Positions 45,193 to 58,666 of a DNA stretch of 64,000 bases are shown in pieces. How positions within the stretch are numbered: position 1 is the stretch's first letter; each line of letters opens with the position of its first letter. The DNA is from Rutidosis leptorrhynchoides (lineage: Eukaryota > Streptophyta > Magnoliopsida > Asterales > Asteraceae): the NCBI RefSeq assembly GCF_046630445.1, contig NC_092338.1, positions 222,591,501-222,655,500 on the forward strand, written 5' to 3'. Made by a program: the position numbers and the translations under genes. The notes below the pieces were generated by a model that did not search any database, had not been told where the DNA came from, and was given only the letters and a program-made list of their open reading frames with translations.

Positions 45193-48100
45193 GCAACTAC
45201 AACAATCATCCCAACAATAATAATAACTGCAACAACAACAACAATCAGAAGCAGCTATGCCAAAGGTGTGAAAAGTATCACTCGGGGTTCTGCACCAAAT
45301 TTTGCAACAAGTGTAAAAGAAATGGTCATAGCGCGGCGAAGTGTGAGGTCTACGGACCAGGGGTTAATAGAACGAAAGGAACAAATGGTGTCGGAACGAG
45401 TAATGGCGGAGCAAGTAGTGTCGGAGCAAGTTATGCCAATGTAGTTTGTTATAAATGTGGAAAACCGGGCCACATTATTAGAAATTGCCCGAAACAGGAG
45501 AACACGAATGGACAAGGCCGCGGAAGAGTTTTCAATATTAATGCGGCAGAGGCACAGGAAGACCCGGAGCTTGTTACGGGTACGTTTCTTATTGACGATA
45601 AATCTGCTTACGTTTTATTTGATTCGGGTGCGGATAGAAGCTATATGAGTAGAGATTTTTGTGCTAAATTAAGTTGTCCATTGACGCCTTTGGATAGTAA
45701 ATTTTTACTCGAATTAGCAAATGGTAAATTAATTTCAGCAGATAATATATGTCGGAATCGAGAAATTAAACTGGTTAGCGAAACATTTAAGATTGATTTG
45801 ATACCAGTAGAGTTAGGGAGTTTTGATGTGATAATCGGTATGGACTGGTTGAAAGAAGTGAAAGCAGAGATCGTTTGTTACAAAAATGCAATTCGCATTA
45901 TACGAGAAAAAGGAAAACCCTTAATGGTGTACGGAGAAAAGGGCAACACGAAGCTACATCTTATTAGTAATTTGAAGGCACAAAAACTAATAAGAAAAGG
46001 TTGCTATGCTGTTCTAGCACACGTCGAGAAAGTACAAACTGAAGAAAAGAGCATCAATGATGTTCCCATTGCAAAAAAATTTCCCGATGTATTTGCGAAA
46101 GAATTACCGGGATTACCCCCACATCGATCCGTTGAATTTCAAATAGATCTTGTACCAGGAGCTGCACCAATAGCTCGTGCTCCTTACAGACTCGCACCCA
46201 GCAAGATGAAAGAACTGCAAAGCCAATTATAAGAACTTTTAGAGCGTGGTTTCATTCGACCAAGCACATCACCGTGGGGAGCTCCTGTTTTGTTTGTCAA
46301 GAAGAAAGATGGTACATTCAGGTTGTGTATAGACTACCGAGAGTTGAACAAACTTACCATCAAGAACCGCTACCCACTACCGAGAATCGACGACTTATTT
46401 GATCAACTACAAGGCTCGTTTGTTTATTCAAAGATTGACTTACGTTCCGGGTATCATCAAATGCGGGTGAAAGAAGATGATATTCCAAAGACTGCTTTCA
46501 GAACACGTTACGGCCATTACGAGTTTATGGTCATGCCATTTGGTTTAACTAATGCACCAGCTGTGTTCATGGACCTTATGAACCGAGTGTGTGGACCATA
46601 CCTTGACAAGTTTATCATTGTTTTCATTGATGACATACTTATTTACTCAAAGAATGACCAAGAACACGGTGAACATTTGAGAAATGTGTTAGAAGTATTG
46701 AGGAAGGAAGAATTGTACGCTAAGTTTTCAAAGTGTGCATTTTGGTTGGAAGAAGTTCAATTCCTCGGTCACATAGTGAACAAAGAAGGTATTAAGGTGG
46801 ATCCGGCAAAGATAGAAACTGTTGAAAAGTGGGAAACCCCGAAAACTCCGAAACACATACGCCAGTTTTTAGGACTAGCTGGTTACTACAGAAGGTTCAT
46901 CCAAGGCTTTTCCAGAATAGCAAAACCCTTGACTGCATTAACGCATAAAGGGAAGAAATTTGAATGGAATGATGAACAAGAGAAAGCGTTTCAGTTATTG
47001 AAGAAAAAGCTAACTACGGAACCTATATTGTCATTGCCTGAAGGGAATGATGATTTTGTGATTTATTGTGACGCATCAAAGCAAGGTCTCGGTTGTGTAT
47101 TAATGCAACGAACGAAGGTGATTGCTTATGCGTCTAGACAATTGAAGATTCACGAACAAAATTATACGACGCATGATTTGGAATTAGGCGCGGTTGTTTT
47201 TGCATTAAAGACTTAGAGGCACTACTTATATGGGGTCAAAAGTATTATATATACCGACCACAAAAGTATTCAACACATATTTAATCAGAAACAACTGAAT
47301 ATGAGGCAGCGTAGGTGGATTGAATTGTTGAATGATTACGACTTTGAGATTCGTTACCACCCGGGAAAGGCAAATGTGGTGGCCGATGCCTTGAGCAGGA
47401 AGGACAGAGAACCCATTCGAGTAAAATCTATGAATATAATGATTCATAATAACCTTACTACCCAAATAAAGGAGGCGCAACAAGGAGTTTTAAAAGAGGG
47501 AAATTTAAAGGATGAAATACCCAAGGGATCGGAGAAGCATCTTAATATTCGGGAAGACGGAACTCGGTATAGGGCTGAAAGGATTTGGGTACCAAAATTT
47601 GGAGATATGAGAGAAATGGTACTTAGAGAAGCTCATAAAACCAGATACTCAATACATCCTGGAACGGGGAAGATGTACAAGGATCTCAAGAAACATTTTT
47701 GGTGGCCGGGTATGAAAGCCGATGTTGCTAAATACGTAGGAGAATGTTTGACGTGTTCTAAGGTCAAAGCTGAGCATCAGAAACCATCAGGTCTACTTCA
47801 ACAACCCTAAATCCCAGAATGGAAATGGAAAAACATTACCATGGATTTCATCACTAAATTGCCAAGGACTGCAAGTGGTTTTGATACTATTTGGGTAATA
47901 GTTGATCATCTCACCAAATCAGCACACTTCCTGCCAATAAGAGAAGATGACAAGATGGAGAAGTTAGCATGACTGTATTTGAAGGAAGTCGTCTCCAGAC
48001 ATGGAATACCAATCTCTATTATCTCTGATAGGGATGGTAGATTTATTTCAAGATTCTGGCAGACATTACAGCAAGCATTAGGAACTCGTCTAGACATGAG

Positions 48101-48908
48101 TACTGCCTATCATCCACAAACTGATGGGCAGAGCGAAAGGACGATACAAACGCTTGAAGACATGCTACGAGCATGTGTTATTGATTTCGGAAACAGTTGG
48201 GATCGACATCTACCGTTAGCAGAATTTTCCTACAACAACAGCTACCATTCAAGCATTGAGATGGCGCCGTTTGAAGCACTTTATGGTAGAAAGTGCAGGT
48301 CTCCAATTTGTTGGAGTGAAGTGGGGGATAGACAAATTACGGGTCCGGAGATTATACAAGAAACTACCGAGAAGATCATCCAAATTTTACAACGGTTGAA
48401 AACCGCCCAAAGTCGACAAAAGAGCTACGCTGACATTAAAAGAAAAGATATAGAATTTGAAATTGGAGAGATGGTCATGCTTAAAGTTGCACCTTGGAAA
48501 GGCGTTGTTCGATTTGGTAAACGAGGGAAATTAAATCCAAGGTATATTGGACCATTCAAGATTATTGATCGTGTCGGACCAGTAGCTTACCGACTTGAGT
48601 TACCTCAACAACTCGCGGCTGTACATAACACTTTCCACGTCTCGAATTTGAAGAAATGTTTTGCTAAAGAAGATCTCACTATTCCGTTAGATGAAATCCA
48701 AATCAACGAAAAACTTCAATTCTTCGAAGAACCCGTTGAAATAATGGATCGTGAGGTTAAAAGACTTAAGCAAAACAAGATACCAATTGTTAAGGTTCGA
48801 TGGAATGCTCGTAGAGGACCCGAGTTCACCTGGGAGCGTGAAGATCAGAAGAAGAAGAAATACTCGCATCTATTTCCAGAAGATTCGTCAACACCTTCAA
48901 CAGCTTAA
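44331..48908 (+). other. Gag-pol region of Gypsy B, broken
   Basis: Gag core (FDGTEGPIGLKRWTEK, TWWNTYLEQVG) near 44.5-44.9 kb; an Asn-rich tract at 45.08-45.24 kb; zinc knuckle CYKCGKPGHIIRNC near 45.45 kb; protease DSGAD near 45.62 kb; reverse transcriptase with FIDDILIYS near 46.63 kb; RNase H ([15 protein letters not shown]) near 47.07 kb; integrase zinc-binding part (47.63-47.76 kb) and core ([14 protein letters not shown] near 48.1 kb); and a C-terminal chromodomain-like segment ([19 protein letters not shown]) near 48.8 kb. This order and the chromodomain-like tail fit a plant chromovirus. A handful of breaks make it non-functional as it stands. Confidence 0.9.
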
Positions 48909-48943
48909 AATTTCGGGACGAAATTTATTTAACGGGTAGGTAC

Positions 48944-51900
48944 TGTAGTGACCCGAACTTTTCCATGTTTATATATATTAATTGAGATTGATATTTACAT
49001 GATTAAATGTTTCCAACATGTTAAGCAATCAAACTTGTTAAGACTTGATTAATTGAAATATGTTTCATATAGACAATTGACCACCCAAGTTGACCGACGA
49101 TTCACGAACGTTAAAACTTGTAAAAACGACATGACGATATATATATGGATATACATATGGTTAACATGAGATTATGATAAGTAAGTATCTCCATAAGTAT
49201 ATTAACAGTGAGTTATATACATATAAACAAGACTACTAACTTAAGAATTTCGAAACGAGACATATATGTAAAGATTATCGTTGTAACGACATTTAAATGT
49301 ATATATATCATATTAAGATATATTAATATATCATAATATCATGATAATATAATAATTTAACATCTCATTAGATATAATAAACAATGGGTTAACAACATTA
49401 ATTGAGATCGTTAACTTAAAGGTTTCAAAACAACACTTACATGTAACGACTAACGATGACTTAACGACTCAGTTAAAATGTATATACATGTAGTGTATTT
49501 AGATGTATTAAAATATTTTTGGAAGACTTCAAGACATATATCAAAACACCCATACTTAACGAAAATGGTTACAGTTACTTTCCCATTCTTTTCTTTCATC
49601 AAGAATTCTAGTCGTATTCTTACCCGTATTATACACAGCTTCAAAACGTACTTACTATGGGTATATACCAATAGGAACTAGCATGGGATTCCACTCTTGA
49701 TTATGTCATGTATGACTAATCAATTTTAACTTCTACCATGAGCTAGTCAACTAACTAGAACTCCTTTTAACCCCACTCACCACTCACCAATTACCACTCA
49801 TCATTCACTCCATTTCACTTCCAATTCTCTTTCTAAATCTCTCTCAACACACACACACACTATTATGAATGTATTTTTCTAGTAGTTAATCATCATCTTT
49901 ATCAAAAATCACTTCAAGAATCAAGCTATAATCATCATAGGAAGAACACTTCAAAAATCCCTTCAAGTTTACTAATTACCTTCCAAGCTTTCTAATCCAT
50001 TCAAAGTAATCATCTAAGATCAAGAAACCTTTGTTATATAAAGTAGGTTATCTTTCTTATTCAAGGTAATATTCATATTCAAACTTTGATTCAATTTCTA
50101 TAACTATAAACTATCTTAATTCGAGTAAAAATCTTACTTGAACTTGTTTTTGTGTCATGATCCTACTTCAAGAACTTTCAAGCCATCCAAGATCCTTTGA
50201 AGCTAGATCATTTCTTGTCACTTCCAGTAGGTTTACCTACTAAACTTGAGGTAGTAATGATGTTCATAACATCATTCGATTCATATATATAAAACTATCT
50301 TATTCGAAGGTTTAAACTCGTAATCACTAGAACATAGTTTAGTTAATTCTAAACTTGTTCGCAAACAAAAGTTAATCCTTCTAAATTGACTTTTAAAATT
50401 AACTAAACACATGTTCTATATCAATATGATATGCTAACTTAATGATTTAAAACCTGGAAACACGAAAAACACCGTAAAACCGGATTTATGCCGTCGTAGT
50501 AACACCGCGGGCTGTTTTGGGTTAGTTAATTAAAAACTATGATAAAATTTAATTTAAAAGTTGTTATTCTGAGAAAATGATTTTTATTATGAACATGAAA
50601 CTATATCCAAAAATTATGGTTAAACTCAAAGTGGAAGTATGTTTTCTAAAATGGTCATCTAGACGTCGTTCTTTCGACTGAAATGACTACCTTTACAAAA
50701 ATGACTTGTAACTTATTTTTACGACTATAAACCTATACTTTTTCTGTTTAGATTCATAAAATAGAGTTCAATATGAAACCATAGCAATTTGATTCACTCA
50801 AAACGGATTTAAAATGAAGAAGTTATGGGTAAAACAAGATTGGATAATTTTTCTCATTGTAGCTACGTGAAAATTGGTAACAAATCTATTCCAACCATAA
50901 CTTAATCAACTTGTATTGTATATTATGTAATCTTGAGATACCATAGACACGTATACAATGTTTCGACCTATCATGTCGACACATCTATATATATTTCGGA
51001 ACAACCATAGACACTCTATATGTGAATGTTGGAGTTAGCTATACAGGGTTGAGGTTGATTCCAAAATATATATAGTTTGAGTTGTGATCAATACTGAGAT
51101 ACGTATCCACTGGGTCGTGGATTGATTCAAGATAATATTTATCGATTTATTTCTGTACATCTAACTGTGGACAACTAGTTGTAGGTTACTAACGAGGACA
51201 GCTGACTTAATAAACTTAAAACATCAAAATATATTAAAAGTGTTGTAAATATATTTTCAACATACTTTAATATATATGTATATATTGTTATAGGTTCGTG
51301 AATCAATAGTGGTCAAGTCTTACTTCTCGAAGAAGTAAAAATTTGTGAAAGTGAGTTATAGTCCCACTTTAAAAATCTAATATTTTTGGGATGAGAATAC
51401 ATGCAGGTTTTATAAATGATTTACAAAATAGACACAAGTACGTGAAACTACATTCTATGGTTGAATTATCGAAATCGAATATGCCCCTTTTTATTAAGTC
51501 TGGTAATCTAAGAATTAGGGAACAGACACCCTAATTGACGCGAATCCTAAAGATAGATCTATTGGGCCTAACAAACCCCATCCAAAGTACCGGATGCTTT
51601 AGTACTTTGAAATTTATATCATATCCGAAGGGTGTCCCGGAATGATGGGGATATTCTTATATATGCATCTTGTTAATGTCGGTTACCAGGTGTTCACCAT
51701 ATGAATGATTTTTATCTCTATGTATGGGATGTGTATTGAAATATGAAATCTTGTGGTCTATTGTTACGATTTGATATATATAGGTTAAACCTATAAATCA
51801 CCAACATTTTTGTTGACGTTTAAAGCATGTTTATTCTCAGGTGAATATTAAGAGCTTCCGCTGTTGCATACTAAAATAAGGACAAGATTTGGAGTCCATG

Positions 51901-52184
51901 TTTGTATGATATTGTGTAAAAACTGCATTCAAGAAACTGATTTCGATGTATCATATTTGTATTGTAAACCATTATGTAATGGTCGTGTGTAAACAGGATA
52001 TTTTAGATTATCATTATTTGATAATCTACGTAAAGCTTTTTAAACCTTTATTTATGAAATAAAGGTTATGGTTTATTTTAAAAATGAATGCAGTCTTTGA
52101 AAAACGTCTCATATAGAGGTCAAAACCTCGCAACGAAATCAATTAATATGGAACGTTTTTAATCAATAAGAACGGGACATTTCA
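48944..52184 (+). repeat. 3' LTR of Gypsy B
   Basis: About 3241 bp, roughly 99% like the 5' LTR by eye, followed by the ATAAA duplication. Confidence 0.93.
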
Positions 52185-53490
52185 ATAAAAGCACTAATCT
52201 TGGTTAATTATGCTTAATTACATCTTAATGACAAATTAACCATGATTAGGCATAACACATAAGTGTTAATCAACAACTTGTGATCTTAAAACTTGTCTAG
52301 ATATTGTTAGGATGATCACCAAGTACCAACACACTTAAGCTAATGTCACTAGAACACTAATTACAATTAAAGATCACTTAGTGACAAATTAAGGCTAAAT
52401 AAAGAACAATGTTTTCAAGTGTAACTAGTAAAGACTTGTAATCCTAAAATATACTTAGATACATTTATGATGGTCACTAAGTCCCAACTAGAGATTGCTC
52501 TTCCCTTATGCATGTGTTGGACAGTAATGTGTGCTTACACATTAATCATGCAATATGTTATATTGCAAGTAGCTTGCTGAAGCTTAAACCATAGTGTTGT
52601 GCAAATATCTATATGATTGATTTTAGAATAATTATCTCTTGCTATGTGTGAGTATTACTTGCTACTTGCTAATATGTTTAATACTCATCAATTTGCCAAC
52701 TTGATTACTATGCTTGCTATGTGTTTACTAGTTAGAATACTAGGATTCAATTAACTAGTTTACTCCAATGAATTAAGTGTAAAATGGTTCACAAAGGAAT
52801 AATGGTCAATAATCTATTTGGTCTTATCTAAGTAACACATTGTGATTACTTGTCCAGGGATGACTTAACATTGATGTCTTTACACACTTAATGTTTATTT
52901 TAGAAAGACATCATTCAATTAATCTCTACTTAATCTTAAAATGAGTATGACTTGTGATTAATTGAAACTAGGAAGTTAATGACATGTTGACTAGTCTTTA
53001 GGATTGAACCAAATGCATTAATGAGCCTAACTAAGTCTTTACCAAACTGAGATTACCCAAAATGTCAATCAAGACACTTCTCCAAGAATGTTGGGTTTAC
53101 CACATTTGGAGTGTTATGTCATTTTCACTCAATAAGACCAAATCTCACACACTTAATGCATATAGTACTTGTATAGGATATTGGGTTTCTTTTGCAGATG
53201 TTAGATGGAGTAAAGATTCCAAAATGTGATGTTCAAATCTGAGTCAAACGGCTATACAACGGATACATACTTTTGGACTGGAGCACGCACGGTCGACCGT
53301 GTCTGTGACCGTGTGACAACGGCTAGTTTTTGAATCTCACAATAAAAAGCAAGCATTGAAGAGCATTTGAAGCTGACCCTATTGCATGTTTAAAATGCTT
53401 ATTTCCAGAGATAACAAGGGCTTTAATTACTACTCAAATGTGATTAAGCAAGAGAAGATCCTATGATCTTATAGATATAGAATTTGGTTG
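52185..53490 (+). repeat. Right part of the older LTR-like sequence split by Gypsy B
   Basis: AT-rich, no ORF. CACGGTCGACCGTG and GACCGTGTGAC near 53290 match the ACGGTC/GACCG blocks at 38.85-38.96 kb. The right edge is not fixed. Confidence 0.4.
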
Positions 53491-54148
53491 TTGTAAACTG
53501 ATATGGTCGAAACGGACTTTTTTATTGATGCAATGTCATTAGGCTACAAGATTTCAGAATCAGTTGATTAGAGTGGCAAATAGGGGTTTATTTTATTTAT
53601 ATTGTACGGGGCCTAAATTTACTTTTAACTTTCTAATGTAGAAGGTGTAAGTTAATCTAGGGTCGTATTTTTGAATGGTTTAACGAATTGAAGATCAAGT
53701 GAATAATTGTCTTTTATTTAAATTACCTGGATAAAAGGATAGTAGTTGGTTTAAGCTAAAGGCCCTAATTGCGGAAAAGTAAATAAAGTGGAAGGATATC
53801 CAGAGTATGCAGATCAAGGAAATGTTGACCAAGATATTAGTTTGGCTCAGGGAAAGGTAATTATGTTGATATTAAGGCTATGATTGGAATGGTGTGGATC
53901 TGGTTGGATGAGCCAATTACCCAGACCTACTTATCTCTAGACTCTCAGAGTTCTCGTTGAGTAGTGAAAACTATGTCACTTGGTTGCATAATTGAAATGT
54001 AACTATACCTCGGAGGTTATCCTTAGTAAAGTACTAGGTTAATTAGTGAGTTGAGTTCTAATCCTAACCCTCGTTATCAGTTTAGTTAACTGAATAACAA
54101 CATGCCGTGTTGATTGAACACTGATCACAAACGGAAGGAGTCCTGATG
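53491..54148. other. Unassigned repeat-like DNA
   Basis: No ORF or clear border; it lies between the split LTR-like sequence and the Tat-like LTRs. Confidence 0.4.
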
Positions 54149-56393
54149 TGATAAAAACGACCTTTAAATTTTACAACTAAACTAACTAATAATTATTATC
54201 ACACTACGGGAAACTGGTCCCGATCGTGCAACAATAGATACTGGCAAGTCAAGTTCGTTCCACAGGGAGAAGCGTATTCAAGAATTTAATGACAATTAAT
54301 TATACTTTTAAGTGAGTTTTAATTGATTTTGGGTTTTGGATATAATTAACTAAAATAATAATAAAAATTACAATAAATAAAAACAATAAGAAAGTGTATT
54401 TACTTAGATTTCGTCCCCCTCGTTGATATGAATCATAGACAATTCATAATCAATTTACTATGGATTGTTGTTAAGTCCGATTACAATATTATATAGTATA
54501 TATTCATGATAACCTCTCAATTCCATAAAGTCTTGATTTACTAAGATTCAACTTAACTTTTGCTAATCATCGTCTTGACAAAGCAAATTATACCCGATCA
54601 TTCGAATTGTGATTCAACCTAGTTTTAACTTTCATTAAAACCTAAACTAAAATGATTTCCCTTCTTATAATTTCATGACTATATAAATCTTAATACCACC
54701 AAATCACCAAATCCGTATTCTTATATTTTAGGAATATAATCCTACGTTTTGTCTAGATCATAAATAGTGTTGAAGCATATTTTATATATCACCAATTTAA
54801 CTTTCGCTAAACGATTTAATAAACTATGTGACGGAGATTAAGTATTAAATTTACATAATAATGGATCTTTTGATTGAACACAATATCTAAAATTGATCTA
54901 AATAACATCTTAACTAACTAAATTCAATCTAATTTTCATTGGATCTTATTTTAGATAGTTAACTATACCCCGATTATCTAAATTGAGACCTAGCCTAGTT
55001 TTGACTTTCGCCAAAACTTAAATCGTAACTGTTTCCCTTTTTACAATTTCACGATTATATAAACTATAATATTACCCAAACCACCGAATCTTATTTCTAA
55101 ATTGGTGTCAATAATTTATCCATAAGTTCGTCTAAATCACTTTTAGTGTTAAAGCTTAATTTATATAAGTAGAAATAACCTTCGCTATTTATATCTAACA
55201 AATTAAGTGATAAGGATTATATATCTAATTATATAACAATGGTTCTTTTGGCTAGGCACAATATTAAAGATAATCAAAGTTACATTCTAATGTTCAAAAT
55301 GATAACAATCCATAATCGAGGGGTTCTACATCTAAGCAAACACGGGGAGTAAACTAACTAATCATAATAATGGTACGGGAATAAAAATACAAACATAATA
55401 TAGTAAACATGGCAATAATAACAATAATAATAATTCTAACAAAATGATAGTAATAAAAATGCTACAACTAATAAAAATAACAATAACAATAATAATGATA
55501 ATAGCAATAATGAAAAATTAAATAGAACAACTTACAAACAAAGCTTCAATTTATTGGTTGGAAATGGTAAGAAATGGAAATGAGAGCACCCGTGCACACG
55601 AATAATAACACCCGTACAATATTGAAACTACCCTATTTGAACTTGGAAATAAATATGGAACGGAACAAATATTGAAAATAAAAATGATACGGAGTACAGG
55701 AAAATTAAATTTGGACAGTAGGTATTTTTTTTTGTTGATAAATTTGATGTGGTAACTCTAACTTGCTTCTATCCTACTACTACTTGCTACGGAGTATATA
55801 TCCTTTTTTTTTCTCCTCTGTATTAAATAGCAATGGTAGTAGTTTTCTCTTGATCTCCATGTACATATTAAATTGTAAAGTAAATCTTGAATTCTCTGTA
55901 AAGTATCTCAATCATCTAAGATTCTTTAAAGTAATATTAATATATGTAAACTTTGGCCGTCCCATGTGCTATTGGAATCTGAATCTCGTCCAAACATTAC
56001 GCGTTTCGTGTAAATTGGTACACGTTTTGCGTAAGGTTCCTTATTGAAAGTTGTAGATTCTTGAGTTACGGACCTCTGGACACCTGATTCGCCTTTTTTT
56101 GAGTCCGTATGATTTAGTTATGATTTTTTTCGTGCAGGCGCGCAGATTTCATGATTTCGATCATTTTAACTTGTAGTCTTGAGGCGCGATGTTGTACTCT
56201 TTTGTTGCTCATTAGAAATCTTCATTTTATCTTCATTTTGATCTTTATATCATTGAAAATCCATAATAACATTTCATTCGACGCTTTGAACATTTTAATC
56301 AATTACAAACCGAAAACTACTCGAATACACATAAAATCATAACATTTGGGACTGATATTGCGACTAAGAATATGCATATATTAAGCAATATCA
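54149..56393 (-). repeat. LTR-like copy 1 of a Tat/Athila-type Gypsy
   Basis: 2245 bp, TGATAAAAACGACC...GCAATATCA on the plus strand, nearly identical to 56423-58666. Just beyond its right end is AATTACCCCACA, the purine-rich tract of the element read in reverse. GATCGTGCAACAATAGATAC and TTCGTTCCACAGGGAG near the left end are motifs familiar from such elements. Confidence 0.7.
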
Positions 56394-56422
56394 AATTACC
56401 CCACAAAGTAAACTAAACTAAC

Positions 56423-58666
56423 TAATAAAAACTACCTTTAAATTTTACAACTAAACTAACTAATAATTATTATCACACTACGGGCAACTGGTCCCGATCG
56501 TGCAGCAATAGATACTGGCAAGTCAAGTTCGTTCCACAGGGAGAAGCGTATTCAAGAATTTAATGACAATTAATTATACTTTTAAGTGAGTTTTAATTGA
56601 TTTTGGGTTTTGGATATAATTAACTAAAATAATAATAAAAATTACAATAAATAAAAACAATAAGAAAGTGTATTTACTTAGATTTCGTCCCCCTCGTTGA
56701 TATGAATCATAGATAATTCATAATCAATTTACTATGGATTGTTGTTAAGTCCGATTACAATATTATATAGTATATATTCATGATAACCTCTCAATTTCAT
56801 AAAGTCTTGATTTACTAAGATTCAACTTAACTTTCACTAATCATCGTCTTAACAAAGCAAACTATACCCGATCATTCGAATTGTGATTCAACCTAGTTTT
56901 AACTTTCATTAAAACCTAAACTAAAATGGTTTCCCTTCTTATAATTTCATGACTATATAAATCTTAATACCATCAAATCACCAAATCCGTATTCTTATAT
57001 TTTAGGAATATAATCCTACGTTTTGTCTAGATCACAAATAGTGTTGAAGCATATTTTATATATCACCAATTTAACTTTCGCTAAACGATTTAATAAACTA
57101 TGTGACGGAGATTAAGTATTAAATTTACATAATAATGGATCTTTTGATTGAACACAATATCTAAAATTGATCTAAATAACATCTTAACTAACTAAATTCA
57201 ATCTAATTTTCATTGGATCTTATTTTAGATAGTTAACTATACCCCAATTATCTAAATTGAGACCTAGCCTAGTTTTGACTTTCGCCAAAACTTAAATCGT
57301 AACGGTTTCCCTTTTTACAATTTCACGATTATATAAACTATAATATTACCCAAACCACCGAATCTTATTTCTAAATTAGTGTCAATAATTTATCCATAAG
57401 TTCGTCTAAATCACTTTTAGTGTTAAAGCTTAATTTATATAAGTAGAAATAACCTTCGCTATTTATATCTAACAAATTAAGTGATAAGGATTAAATATCT
57501 AATTATATAATAATGGTTCTTTTGGCTAGGCACAATATTAAAGATAATCAAAGTTACATTTTAATGTTCTAAATGGTAACAATCCATAATCGAGGGGTTC
57601 TACATCTAAGCATACACGGGGAGTAAACTAACTAATCATAATAATGGTACGGGAATAAAAATACAAACATAATATAGTAAACATGGCAATAATAACAATA
57701 ATAATAATTCTAACAAAATGATAGTAATAAAAATGCTACAACTAATAAAAATAACAATAACAATAATAATGATAATAGCGATAATGAAAAATTAAATAGA
57801 ACAACTTACAAACAAAGCTTCAATTTATTGATTGGAAATGGTAAGAAATGGAAATGAGAGCACCCGTGCACACGAATAATAACACCCGTACAATATTGAA
57901 ACTACCCTATTTGAACTTGGAAATAAATATGGAACGGAACAAATATTGAAAATAAAAATGATACGGAGTACAAGAAAATTAAATTTGGACAGTAGGTATT
58001 TTTTTGTTGATAAATTTGATGTGGTAACTCTAGCTTGCTTCTATCCTACTACTACTTGCTACGGAGTATATATCCTTTTTTTTTCTCCTCTGTATTAAAT
58101 AGCAATGGTAGTAGTTTCTTCTTGATCTCCATCTACATATTAAATTCTAAAGTAAATCTTGAATTCTCTGTAAAGTATCTCAATCATCTAAGATTCGTTT
58201 AAAGTAATATTAATATATGTAAACTTTGGCCATCCCATGTGCTGTTGGAATCTGAATCTCGTCTAAACATTACGCATTTCGCATAAATTGGTACACGTTT
58301 CATGTAAGGTTCCTTCTTGAAAGTTGTAGATTTTTGAGTTACGGACGTCTGGACACCTGATTCGCCTTTTTTCGAGTCCGTATGATTTAGTTATGATTTT
58401 TTTCGTGCAGGCGCGCAGATTTCGTGATTTCGATCATTTTAACTTGTAGTCTTGAGGCGCAATGTTGTACTCTTTTGTTGCTCATTAGAAATCTTCATTT
58501 TATCTTCATTTTGATCTTTATATCATTGAAAATCCATAATAACATTTCATTCGACGCTTTGAACATTTTAACCAATTACAAACCGAAAACTACTCGAATA
58601 CACATAAAATCATAACATTTGGGACTGATATTGCGACTAAGAATATGCATATATTAAGCAATATCA
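56423..58666 (-). repeat. LTR-like copy 2 of the same element
   Basis: 2244 bp, head-to-tail with copy 1 and only 29 bp away. It differs from copy 1 at a few dozen sites. Its right end adjoins AATTACCCCACACTTGAAC, the start of an internal region in reverse. Confidence 0.75.

Larger units (their letters stand above)
39090..52184 (+). mobile_element. Gypsy LTR retrotransposon B, chromovirus (Tekay-like), with two extra ORFs
   Basis: A 13,095-bp element with LTRs at 39090-42341 and 48944-52184 (TGTAGTGACCC...GGGACATTTCA), flanked by a perfect ATAAA duplication (39085-39089, 52185-52189). The primer-binding site TTGGTATCAGAGC follows the 5' LTR; a purine-rich AACGGGTAGGTAC precedes the 3' LTR. 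Interior order: acidic ORF, F-box ORF, gag, protease, reverse transcriptase, RNase H, integrase, chromodomain-like end. The gag-pol part has a handful of breaks, so the copy is broken though nearly full length. LTR divergence is roughly 1% by eye, a few hundred thousand years. Confidence 0.93.

Noticed and set aside
44973-45209. Poly-Val ORF on the minus strand and Thr-rich ORF on the plus strand
   Set aside because: Both are shadow frames of the Asn-rich gag tract of Gypsy B.
55763-56342. Small hydrophobic ORFs repeated at about 58.42-58.62 kb
   Set aside because: They lie in the two LTR-like copies of the Tat/Athila-type element; no coding signal.
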